Part shown: piece by piece, positions 31,712 through 38,629 of the stretch
How the letters are laid out: each line of letters opens with the position of its first letter
Numbering within the stretch: the first letter of the stretch is position 1
Source of the DNA: M55B165 sp964423265
Lineage (GTDB): Bacteria; Actinomycetota; Humimicrobiia; Humimicrobiales; Humimicrobiaceae
DNA: 38,629 nucleotides
Reading direction: 5' to 3'
Assembly (NCBI GenBank): GCA_964423265.1
Contig: CAYREF010000014.1
Location: forward strand, 1-38,629
The notes under the pieces: generated by a model
What the model was told of the DNA's origin: nothing
Seen by the model: the letters and a program-made list of their open reading frames with translations, nothing else
Database searches by the model: none
Made by a program: the position numbers and the translations under genes

Positions 31712-32946
31712 TTTTTAAAACCCAAACAAACATTATGTCCGCCAAAACCCATAGAATTAGAAATGGCTACATCTACCTTTCTACTTACACTTTCTTTAGG
31801 GGTATAATTTAACCCCTTGCATTCTTTATCAAGGTTATCCAAATTAATGGTTGGAGGGATAGTGTCATTAATTATTGCCAGAATAGAAGCTACAGCTTCT
31901 ATGGCTCCCGCTCCCCCAAGGCAATGGCCAGTCATTGATTTTGTAGAACTAATATTTATTTTTTCTGCCTGTTTTCCAAAAAGCTTTTTTATGGAATTGC
32001 TTTCCACAACATCATTTAACGGGGTTGAAGTACCATGAGCATTTATATAATCAACCTTGCCTAAATCGATGTTTCCTTCATCCAGGCAATTTTTCATGCA
32101 CCTTGCCACATTTTCTCCTGACTTCTCCAATGCTGTCATATGGTAAGCCTCCCCCGATAGGCCATATCCAAACATTTCTGCATAAATTTTTGCCCCTCTG
32201 TTTATGGCATGCTCTAAATCTTCCAGCACTAGAATGCCGCAACCTTCTCCCATTACAAAGCCATCCCGGTCCCGGTCAAAAGGTCTGGATGCCTTTTTAG
32301 GTTCATCATTTCTAGTGGAAAGCGCATGCATGTTGGAAAATCCTGCCATGCCCAAGGGAGTTATGGGCGCTTCGCTTCCCCCACATAACATTACTTTAGC
32401 ATCCCCTCTCTGTATTATCTTAAAAGCATCTCCTATGGCATTTGAGCCGGCTGCGCAGGCTGTAGTTGTAGTACTTACAGGGCCCTTAGCCCCACTCATA
32501 ATAGAAACCTGTGCAGCTGCCATGTTACTTATAATCATAGGGATAAGAAACGGGCTCACCCTGTGTGGTCCTTTCTCAAGCAACCTTATATGCTGGCCCT
32601 CAAGTGTTTTTAAGCCTCCAACCCCGCTGCCAATATATACTCCTATCTCATAACCATTATTGGCATCTATCTGCAAGTTGCTATCCTCTATGGCTGTAGA
32701 TGCTGCAGCTACAGCAAATTGTGCAAACCTATCCATTCTTTTTGACAGCTTTTTATCCATAAAATCTGAAGGATTAAAATTTTTAACCTGGGCAGCTATT
32801 TTTGATTTAATGTTTTCTAAATCAAATCCTTCTATCCCGCTAATACCCGATTTTCCATTTTTTAAATTTTCCCAGAATCCAGCAATGCTTAACCCTAAAG
32901 AACTCATTATTCCCATACCTGTAATTACTACTCTGGTATTATTCAT
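31699..32946 (-). CDS. fabF: 3-oxoacyl-[acyl-carrier-protein] synthase II
   Basis: A condensing enzyme that extends acyl-ACP with malonyl-ACP. The 415-aa protein has the Cys-His-His triad: Cys164 in TTACAAGSNAIGD, His304 in NAHGTSTPLND and His341 in KSMTGHCLGGAGAIE. AGAGGACT lies 5-6 nt before the ATG. A 24-bp gap separates it from fabG, the place where acpP often sits; there is no room for it here. Confidence 0.96.
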   Translation of the reverse strand: MNNTRVVITGMGIMSSLGLSIAGFWENLKNGKSGISGIEGFDLENIKSKIAAQVKNFNPSDFMDKKLSKRMDRFAQFAVAAASTAIEDSNLQIDANNGYEIGVYIGSGVGGLKTLEGQHIRLLEKGPHRVSPFLIPMIISNMAAAQVSIMSGAKGPVSTTTTACAAGSNAIGDAFKIIQRGDAKVMLCGGSEAPITPLGMAGFSNMHALSTRNDEPKKASRPFDRDRDGFVMGEGCGILVLEDLEHAINRGAKIYAEMFGYGLSGEAYHMTALEKSGENVARCMKNCLDEGNIDLGKVDYINAHGTSTPLNDVVESNSIKKLFGKQAEKINISSTKSMTGHCLGGAGAIEAVASILAIINDTIPPTINLDNLDKECKGLNYTPKESVSRKVDVAISNSMGFGGHNVCLGFKKWKK

Positions 32947-32970
32947 ATTTAGTCCTCTTTCTATTCTTAA

Positions 32971-33717
32971 TTAGATACCCATTCCCCCGTCAACATTTAC
33001 CACAAATCCAGTTATATAATCAGACTCTTCCCCAGCCAAAAATACTACCACTTTTGCTATATCTTCCACACTGCCAAGCCTTCCGCTTGGTATTAAATCT
33101 ATCAATTTATCTTTAACCTTTTCCGGCAATTTTCTGGTCATTTCAGTATTGATATAGCCTGGGGCTATAGCATTCACCTGAATATTCCTCCCAGCAAGCT
33201 CCTTGGCAACAGACTTAGTTAGCCCGACCAGGCCTGCCTTGGCTGCTGAATAATTGCTCTGACCCGCATTGCCATGCAAGCCCACGATAGAGGAAATATT
33301 AATTATTTTCCCCTGCCTGCTCTTGACCATGCTTCTTATTACATTCTTTGTACATATAAAAGCACCGGTTAAGTTTATCTCTATTACTTTTTTCCAGTCA
33401 TCAAGGCTCATCCTTAAAACCAGATTATCCCTGGTTATACCTGCATTATTAACTAGAATATCCACGGCACCTTTCTCGTCTACTATCTTTTCCATTGAAT
33501 TTTTTACGTCACCTTCATTAGTTATGTCTACATTAAAATAGTAGATATTTTCTTCCCCAAATTGGCTCGAGAACTCTTCCTGGGTTTTCTTCCCGTTTTC
33601 GTCATCTACATCAAAAAAATAAACGGTAGAGCCTTCTTTCAATAAATATTCGGTTATTTTCTTGCCTATTCCTCTGGCGCCGCCAGTTACAATGCTTACT
33701 TTCCCTTTAAGTTTCAT
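32971..33717 (-). CDS. fabG: 3-oxoacyl-[acyl-carrier-protein] reductase
   Basis: The NADPH-dependent ketoreduction step of chain elongation. The 248-aa SDR has TGGARGIG (11-18), NNAG at 90-93, and catalytic Ser143 in NISSIVG with Tyr156-x3-Lys160. A C-terminal VVNVDGGMGI closes it. It overlaps fabD by 11 bp. Confidence 0.95.
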   Translation of the reverse strand: MKLKGKVSIVTGGARGIGKKITEYLLKEGSTVYFFDVDDENGKKTQEEFSSQFGEENIYYFNVDITNEGDVKNSMEKIVDEKGAVDILVNNAGITRDNLVLRMSLDDWKKVIEINLTGAFICTKNVIRSMVKSRQGKIINISSIVGLHGNAGQSNYSAAKAGLVGLTKSVAKELAGRNIQVNAIAPGYINTEMTRKLPEKVKDKLIDLIPSGRLGSVEDIAKVVVFLAGEESDYITGFVVNVDGGMGI

Positions 33718-34678
33718 TGGGATTATTTTCCCCCTCTAAATAATTTTGCAAAATTTTAATATCATCCACGCTATCTGTATTAAATACCCTGGCTTTCTTG
33801 CCAGCATGCCTTGAAATTCTCTTCACCAGATTAGCCAATACTGTTTTTGGTCCTATTTCAATAAATACCTCATATCCTGACTGCAATAAAAAAAGAACTG
33901 TATCCAGCCACTTTATAGGCATTACCAGCTGCTGGGTCAATGCCGCTTTAATATCCTCCTTATCCACAAACTTGCCCTTGGTTGAAGAATAAAAAGGAAT
34001 CTCAGTTCCCTTTATTTTAACATTTTTCAATAGATAATTAGCTAGCCTTCCTGCTACTCCTTCCATGAGCGGGCAATGGGAGGCAATATTTACCTTCAAG
34101 GGAATGACCTTCCTTATTCCATTAGCCTTAAGTTCTTTAATTGCACTTTTAACATTCCTCTTCTGGCCACTTATAACATACTGGGAATAATCATTATAAT
34201 TTGCAATATAGGCATTATTTTTTTGGACAATATCTTTTATCTTACCGATATTCCTGCTAAGCACGGCTGCCATCATCCCATTTGCAGCCCTGTTTTCCTC
34301 TGCCATAATTTTAGCCCTGAAATCCACAAGCTCCAAACCCTGAGCAAAGCTATATGCACCCGCTCCATATAGGGCAGTATATTCCCCCAGACTGTGCCCT
34401 ACTACTGCAGAGGCTTTTAACCTTATAGAGCTAGTATCGTCTAAATAATCACAAACCGCAGAACTTAAAGTGTATATAAGGGGCTGGCTATATCTGGTAT
34501 TGCCAAGCTTTTCGCCTTCCCTTAATATGCCTACTGCTTCTTCCCCCATTTGCTGGGTGCACATATCAAAGTATTTTTTATACTGCTTATTTTTTTCTAA
34601 AAAATCCAGCCCCATCTGCTCATATTGTGAGCCCTGGCCTGGAAACATCAGTGCTATCTTGCCCATAAACCTTTCCAT
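33707..34678 (-). CDS. fabD: Malonyl-CoA:ACP transacylase
   Basis: It loads malonyl groups onto acyl carrier protein. The 323-aa form chosen here starts at the ATG of a TAATG overlap with the fabZ stop (34678). The Met at 34666 (MGKIALMFPGQGSQ) is an equally good family N-terminus. Motifs: MFPGQGSQYEQMG, catalytic Ser96 in GHSLGEYTA, the Arg-containing FRAKIM, and the His of NIASHCPLM. A longer in-frame reading to 34711 would overlap fabZ by 34 bp and add non-conserved residues. Confidence 0.94.
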   Translation of the reverse strand: MERFMGKIALMFPGQGSQYEQMGLDFLEKNKQYKKYFDMCTQQMGEEAVGILREGEKLGNTRYSQPLIYTLSSAVCDYLDDTSSIRLKASAVVGHSLGEYTALYGAGAYSFAQGLELVDFRAKIMAEENRAANGMMAAVLSRNIGKIKDIVQKNNAYIANYNDYSQYVISGQKRNVKSAIKELKANGIRKVIPLKVNIASHCPLMEGVAGRLANYLLKNVKIKGTEIPFYSSTKGKFVDKEDIKAALTQQLVMPIKWLDTVLFLLQSGYEVFIEIGPKTVLANLVKRISRHAGKKARVFNTDSVDDIKILQNYLEGENNPNET

Positions 34679-35106
34679 TACTGTATTGCAAACATAATTT
34701 CTGCGCTGCATGCAATATTAGAGCTAACTTTTGCCACACCTTTTGCCTTGCCTACATTCCTCCTAAACTGCAGCATTTCTACCTGTATTTCAAGGTCGTC
34801 ACCCGGCTTTACTAATTTCTTAAATCTTACCTTGTCTATTCCCGCAAATAATGCCAGCTTTCCTTTATTTTCAGGAAGCATTAGCAGGGAAACTGCACCA
34901 ACCTGCGCAATTGCTTCCACCATTAGCACTCCTGGCATTATGGGGTTACCGGGGAAATGCCCTTTAAAATAATATTCATCTTCCCTCACATGCTTAATCC
35001 CGGTTATATTTTTACCGGGCTTAACTTCAACTATTTCATCAACCATTAAAAATGGCTCCCTATGGGGTATTATCTTTTTGATATCTTCTTTGTTTAATTT
35101 TGCCAT
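34678..35106 (-). CDS. fabZ: 3-hydroxyacyl-[acyl-carrier-protein] dehydratase
   Basis: It dehydrates 3-hydroxyacyl-ACP. The 142-aa hot-dog protein has the family's IIPHREPFLMVDEI and the active site His50 in GHFPGNPIMPGVLMVEA with Glu64. It is the first recognised fab gene of the operon; its start lies within the last 13 bases of a 40-codon upstream ORF. Confidence 0.96.
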   Translation of the reverse strand: MAKLNKEDIKKIIPHREPFLMVDEIVEVKPGKNITGIKHVREDEYYFKGHFPGNPIMPGVLMVEAIAQVGAVSLLMLPENKGKLALFAGIDKVRFKKLVKPGDDLEIQVEMLQFRRNVGKAKGVAKVSSNIACSAEIMFAIQ

Positions 35107-35216
35107 GTTTTTCCCTTTGCCTTAATTTTGTGTGTTAGACGCAACAATATTTTTATAGTTTCAAAAATTGCAAAATTAGCTAGGTTGTACAAGTTTTTTT
35201 CTGTACTTTCATCCAT
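35094..35216 (-). CDS. Putative 40-aa small protein / leader ORF of the fab operon
   Basis: The frame runs from ATG 35216 to TAA 35096-35094 and encodes MDESTEKNLYNLANF... ending IKAKGKTWQN: an acidic start, a hydrophobic-amphipathic middle and a basic tail. A GGAGG box (35225-35221) lies 4 nt before the ATG, stronger than any site seen for fabZ itself. Its stop is inside fabZ, so it could drive coupled translation. No family is recognised. It could be a small protein, a leader peptide or a chance frame; the Shine-Dalgarno favours translation. Confidence 0.5.
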   Translation of the reverse strand: MDESTEKNLYNLANFAIFETIKILLRLTHKIKAKGKTWQN

Positions 35217-35278
35217 CACGCCTCCAATAACCAATCTAAGTATTTTATATTAGAGGGAAGTACAATTTTTATAAGGTC

Positions 35279-35635
35279 TTATGTTATCTCAGTCATATAT
35301 ATTGGACCAAGATAGCCCTCTTCTAGCAAAAGAGGGGGTCTGCCTATGTGGTCTACGTGTGTATGTGTTATAAATACTGCTTCTAAACTACCAATATCTA
35401 ATTCTTCGGGTAATGGATAATTATTACCATCATCACCATAAAAAGACCCTGCATCAACCATATATAGCTTCTCGTCGACTTGAATACAGTGCATGGGACC
35501 ACTGATTGTCGTTTGGTCACCAAAACCAATATAAGAAATTTCTTGTTCTGATTCTTTACGGGAAAAAAGTAAAGAAGTAAATAAAATTATGGTTAACAAT
35601 GAAACAAAGATTTTTAATTTTTTATTAGAATTCAT
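35279..35635 (-). pseudogene. Truncated exported metallo-beta-lactamase-fold protein
   Basis: From ATG 35635 (AAGGGA upstream) the frame encodes a hydrophobic signal or anchor segment and the first part of a metallo-beta-lactamase domain: LYMVDAGSFYG, then THTHVDHIGRPPLLLEEG and GPIYMTEIT, after which it stops. The family continues for another 150 residues or more, with further His/Asp zinc ligands (and a beta-CASP region in the RNase J/CPSF type it resembles). The product is therefore almost certainly inactive. The break lies just upstream of the fab operon leader. Confidence 0.75.
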
Positions 35636-35862
35636 AGTATTTCCCTTGGTGAACATTTAATGATTTTCCTTTGTCATAAAATATTGTGAAAACCTTCTTA
35701 GGTTGATATGAAAATTTATAGAATTAGAAAAGATTATTATTCAACCCACTTAAATAAATTTAAAAATAAAATAGTAGCACCTAAACAAGCAGATATGACA
35801 GGGGCCACTTATAGGATTTTTAAATCCTGTTAAAAAAATAATTGATATCCCGCTAGAAAAAA

Positions 35863-36612
35863 TCACAGACCTTTTAAGAGGTTGCGCCTATGGAAAAAAT
35901 TAGCTAAAAAGAGAAAGGCAACAGCAAATCCTATGAGAGCCCCAAAATCCAGAAATAAATTCAGGTTATGCGAATCTTTCAGGCTATAATTAAATATGTC
36001 AACCAGGTATGTTATGGGAGAAAAATAAGAGAGGACTTTTCCGGCAGGAGGCAGCTGACCTATGGGTACAAAGATCCCGCTTATAAATATAAGGGGGAAA
36101 CGAACTATGCCTGAGAGCAACATTGTTTTTGAAGGATTCTTGGAAGAAGGCGAGGCAAGAAAAACTCCAAGCGAAGAATAAACAAATGAAGAAACTATTA
36201 TTCCAAAGACAAGAACCAGAATATTTAGGCTGTAATTAAGAGTAAAAACTCCAACTAAGACCAGAACCACGTTCAACCCCAATCCAAATACCATGCCAGC
36301 CATTGCATCTCCCAGTATCAAAGTATTAACAGTAACCGGAAAAGAAAGTAGCCTCTCATATGTCCCCGCAGACTTTTCCCAGGGAGTAATCAACGGACCG
36401 ACAGAAGAAGAGGTAAAAAATACAGACATTGCAAGAAAACCCGGGAAAAAATTATACAGGTCAGCATTTCTCCCCATAAAGAAGGCAAGAAACAAGAAAA
36501 ACGGAAAAAGAAGTCCAAATATAATGATTGGCGGTTTGGAGTAATAGATCCTGATATTTTTTTCTGTTACTACCAATATGCTTCTAAAAGTTTGTTTAAT
36601 CCTATGCATCAC
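35863..36612 (-). CDS. ABC-2 type transporter permease
   Basis: The 249-aa membrane subunit has about six hydrophobic helices. The family pattern is clear: an N-terminal KNIRIYYSKPPIIIFGLLFP and a late LIFISGIFVPIGQLP followed by SYFSPITYLVDIFNYS. Its start overlaps the ATPase gene by 11 bp. It probably exports a drug, lipid or antibiotic-like compound; the substrate is unknown. Roughly 230 bp without a gene lie between it and the metallo-beta-lactamase fragment. Confidence 0.88.
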   Translation of the reverse strand: MMHRIKQTFRSILVVTEKNIRIYYSKPPIIIFGLLFPFFLFLAFFMGRNADLYNFFPGFLAMSVFFTSSSVGPLITPWEKSAGTYERLLSFPVTVNTLILGDAMAGMVFGLGLNVVLVLVGVFTLNYSLNILVLVFGIIVSSFVYSSLGVFLASPSSKNPSKTMLLSGIVRFPLIFISGIFVPIGQLPPAGKVLSYFSPITYLVDIFNYSLKDSHNLNLFLDFGALIGFAVAFLFLANFFHRRNLLKGL

Positions 36613-37534
36613 TTTTTTTCTTTATGAATTTTATAAAAGCATCTTCAAGGCTTGCCTTAAGTATTTCCAGAGTAAGAATCTCCAAATCATTTTCCTCGGC
36701 GTACCCTGCTATATATTTAAGCACCCTGTCTGGGCTTTCTGTATAAAGCCTTAGCTTATCTCCATATGTATCTATTTTATTTATATTCCTGTTTTCTCTT
36801 AGAATAGCGGTGTCTATCTTTTTATCGAAAGATATCTCTACAGACTTTGTCTTTTCTATAGTGCTTCTAAGCTTTTCGGGTTTATCAATGGCTGCAATCC
36901 TTCCATTGTTTATAATGCAAACTATGTCACATAATATATTTGCCTCTTCTATATTATGGGTGGTTAAAAAAATAGTTGTTCCATGGTCATTCATATCCTT
37001 CATTATGTCTTTTATGAGCCTCTGGCTCTGTACATCCAGCCCTGAGGTGGGCTCGTCTAAAAAAAGAATTTCCGGATTATGGACTAAGGCTGAGGCAATG
37101 CTAATTCTCTGTTTCTGGCCTTTTGAGAATTCCCCAACCGGATTGTTCCTTTTCTGGTATAGGTCCAGTTGCTCAAGAAGTTCTTCCGATCTTTTTAGAA
37201 GTTTGGAAGATTTCAAACCATAAAATTTTCCCGCAAGTAATATATTTTGAAGGCAGGAGAGGTCCTGGTAAATATTGCCTGTTTCTGGAATAACTCCAAT
37301 TTTTGATTTAGCGGCAATGGGATTCTTATTCATGTCAATTCCGTCAATTACCGCAAGCCCCTTGTTTGGAATTAATATTCCCGTAAGCATTCTTATGGTT
37401 GTAGTTTTTCCTGCTCCATTTGGTCCCAGGAATCCAAAAATTTCACCCTTTCTAACACTAAAAGAAATATTATCTACAGCAGTTAGGTTACCATAGTTTT
37501 TTGTCAGATTTTTAACCTCTATAATATTTTCCAT
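36602..37534 (-). CDS. ABC transporter ATP-binding protein (exporter, CcmA/DrrA type)
   Basis: The 310-aa ATPase has Walker A GPNGAGKTTT (about 38-47), Q-loop region, signature FSKGQKQRI, Walker B ILFLDEPTSGLD and the switch His in LTTHNIEEA. A C-terminal extension typical of DrrA-like exporters follows. It powers the permease encoded next to it. Its N-terminus is similar to the ATPase relic at 12811-13020. It lies 60 bp downstream of the ArsR gene. Confidence 0.93.
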   Translation of the reverse strand: MENIIEVKNLTKNYGNLTAVDNISFSVRKGEIFGFLGPNGAGKTTTIRMLTGILIPNKGLAVIDGIDMNKNPIAAKSKIGVIPETGNIYQDLSCLQNILLAGKFYGLKSSKLLKRSEELLEQLDLYQKRNNPVGEFSKGQKQRISIASALVHNPEILFLDEPTSGLDVQSQRLIKDIMKDMNDHGTTIFLTTHNIEEANILCDIVCIINNGRIAAIDKPEKLRSTIEKTKSVEISFDKKIDTAILRENRNINKIDTYGDKLRLYTESPDRVLKYIAGYAEENDLEILTLEILKASLEDAFIKFIKKKSDA

Positions 37535-37594
37535 TTATTCTATCTGATTACTTTCTATAAAATTTTTATTTTTTGGTTTACTTTTATCTTCTTT

Positions 37595-37873
37595 TTATTT
37601 TATTATTTTGGCCAGTTCAATCCCATATTTTTTAAAAACATCTTCTCTAATTCTGTAATGTATGCTATACCCATCTCTTTTACCTTCAACTATTCCATTT
37701 GTTTTTAAGATCTTGAAGTGCTGGGAAACAGCAGGTTGAGTTATATTTAATTTAAATGCAATCATGCCTACACAAAGATTATCGTGCGAGAGTAACAGTT
37801 TTAAGATTTTAATACGGGTAGTATCACCTAAAGCCTTAAAAAATTCTGCTGTTTTAGTTATATTATTAGGCAT
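37595..37873 (-). CDS. ArsR-family transcriptional regulator
   Basis: The 92-aa winged-helix repressor has FKALGDTTRIKILKLL, a recognition helix in LNITQPAVSQHFKILK and the wing GKRDGYSIHYRI. The metal-site position often written ELCVCDL reads NLCVGMIA, with one Cys, so classical arsenic/cadmium sensing is unlikely. Directly upstream is a promoter overlapped by a palindrome, suggesting it represses itself and the ABC exporter behind it. Confidence 0.88.
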   Translation of the reverse strand: MPNNITKTAEFFKALGDTTRIKILKLLLSHDNLCVGMIAFKLNITQPAVSQHFKILKTNGIVEGKRDGYSIHYRIREDVFKKYGIELAKIIK

Positions 37874-37887
37874 TGTAGTTTATAAAA

Positions 37888-37909
37888 TATTTAAGTAATT
37901 GCTTATATA
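37888..37909. promoter_or_regulatory. Candidate ArsR operator
   Basis: An imperfect 22-bp palindrome, TATTTAAGTAA-TTGCTTATATA, with 9 of 11 positions symmetric. It lies 15 bp before the ArsR start and overlaps the -10 box and predicted transcript start. Confidence 0.5.
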
Positions 37910-37935
37910 CTAATACTCACTTTCATATAAGTCAA
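37907..37935 (-). promoter_or_regulatory. Promoter of arsR / ABC exporter operon
   Basis: TTGACT (37935-37930), a 17-bp spacer and TAGTAT (37912-37907) on the minus strand, directly followed by the palindromic operator. Confidence 0.5.
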
Positions 37936-38346
37936 ATTGAATTTAGGTATTTTTTAATACACGCCAAATATTTTAGATAAACTTTGAATTATTTAATTCT
38001 TTTCAAAACAGGCTCGAAATTTAATTTTTGTTACACATTTAATTCTGGTATTTTTCTTAATAAAAGGATCTTTTATTAAAGCAATTTGAGTCTATTAAAA
38101 TCCTAATTTTTACATCTTTATCCAAGATTTTCCTACTATGCATTGGGAACTTTAATTTTATATTTTTATTTATACAGTGGCTTCAATTTTGGATCCCTTC
38201 ATTATAACTTACTGTATTACTTAAGGGAAAATACATTAGATGTTGGTTAAAATAGGGCTGAGAGACTTTAGATTGGCGTATAAGAGAAGAAAATAGTTTC
38301 CCCAAGCCAATACTTATCCCCTACCATATTAACCTTTATATTGCTA
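37936..38346. other. AT-rich intergenic stretch with no recognised gene
   Basis: Both strands are broken by stops in all frames and no motif was recognised. A short frame on the minus strand near 38270-38345 (NMVGDKYWLGETIFFSYTPI) has protein-like composition but no identifiable family. It may be decayed sequence next to the insertion-sequence remnant. Confidence 0.4.
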
Positions 38347-38499
38347 TTATATACAAACAATAAAATACCCAAACCACAACATGAGGCTGGGGCTGTAGGT
38401 TATTTTGTTTTTCTCTCTGGGATCATCTACCCCGCTAAGCCATTTTGTTAGTTTGGGGAAAAAATGGCTAACCGTCTTTAAGAAGACATCACCTATCAC
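38347..38499 (-). pseudogene. N-terminal fragment of a DDE-type transposase
   Basis: From GTG 38499 the frame encodes 50 residues including VSHFFPKLTKWLSGVDDPRE and YSPSLMLWFGYF before a stop. The HFFP...L...DPR...Y...L.W arrangement resembles the N-terminus of IS4/ISNCY-like transposases, whose DDE catalytic domain should follow but is absent. The GTG overlaps the stop of the upstream ORF (GTGA), as in two-ORF insertion sequences. The remainder is lost or beyond recognition. Confidence 0.55.
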
Positions 38500-38629
38500 T
38501 GCCTCCCTTTCTTTAGTTTTTTCTCAGTAACATATCTTCTTATTATTTCCCTGCCTGTCCTGGATATCTCAAAAATTATTTTCTTTAGTTTTTTGTAGTT
38601 ATTACTCCACTCTCTAACTTCATCTTCTA
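38496..38629 (-). CDS. C-terminal end of an ORF entering from the right edge (IS accessory ORF?)
   Basis: An open frame from the window edge to TGA at 38498-38496 encodes the last 44 residues, ending REIIRRYVTEKKLKKGRQ. It is highly basic and helical, as DNA-binding IS proteins often are. Its stop overlaps the start of the transposase fragment by 4 bp, suggesting a single insertion sequence. The family is not identified from this piece. Confidence 0.5.
   Translation of the reverse strand, partial: EDEVREWSNNYKKLKKIIFEISRTGREIIRRYVTEKKLKKGRQ

Noticed and set aside
1..38629. CRISPR arrays, rRNA genes, riboswitches and T-boxes
   Set aside because: No regularly spaced repeats, rRNA signatures or recognisable riboswitch/T-box cores were found; pheA and serS upstream regions show none.

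Overview
The window is AT-rich, gene-dense bacterial DNA. All four tRNA genes encode their own CCA end, GTG and TTG starts are common, and operons with 4-bp or longer overlaps dominate. A PP2C phosphatase / PASTA kinase pair, YtxG/YtxH-like small proteins, many lipoproteins and no visible outer-membrane genes suggest a low-GC, probably anaerobic, monoderm-type lineage (Bacillota-like, or one of the low-GC uncultured Actinomycetota/Atribacterota-type groups). The species cannot be fixed from the sequence.

Layout. 1-1.1 kb: L-lactate dehydrogenase, coupled to a gene leaving the left edge. 1.3-3.3 kb: a two-gene AbiE-like toxin-antitoxin/defence module with its own promoter and operator repeats. 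3.4-5.4 kb: three lipoproteins, one broken by an in-frame TGA. 5.4-6.3 kb: a PAP2 phosphatase gene split by a 112-bp hairpin-rich insertion, directly behind tRNA-Ser(GCU). 6.4-10.1 kb: a COG3044-type ABC ATPase convergent with an HprK/PEPCK-like P-loop protein. 10.2-12.7 kb: tRNA-Arg(ACG), tRNA-Ser(UGA), serS, pheA. 12.8-16.1 kb: an ABC-transporter deletion scar, an M23 peptidase, a TIM-barrel isomerase and a membrane-anchored protein. 16.3-20.2 kb: a pepF remnant, msrB, lplA, a lipoprotein and trehalose synthase treT. 20.2-21.6 kb: small membrane proteins and tRNA-Leu(CAG).

21.8-27.3 kb: a compact operon running from a histidine kinase through two response regulators and two TrkA-type subunits to the TrkH potassium channel. 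Divergent from it is a PP2C phosphatase / PASTA Ser-Thr kinase pair (27.4-30.0 kb). 30.0-35.2 kb: a fatty-acid operon in the order (small ORF)-fabZ-fabD-fabG-fabF-accD-accA, which makes malonyl-CoA and elongates acyl chains but lacks acpP. 35.3-37.9 kb: a truncated metallo-beta-lactamase and an ArsR-controlled ABC exporter. The right edge carries a broken two-ORF insertion sequence.

At least six genes are decayed or interrupted (3835-4428, PAP2, ABC scar, pepF, metallo-beta-lactamase, transposase). The most notable items are the 112-bp element whose precise removal restores the PAP2 gene, the self-regulated nuclease-like/nucleotidyltransferase pair, the kinase-to-TrkH operon, and a 40-codon ORF with a strong Shine-Dalgarno overlapping the start of fabZ.
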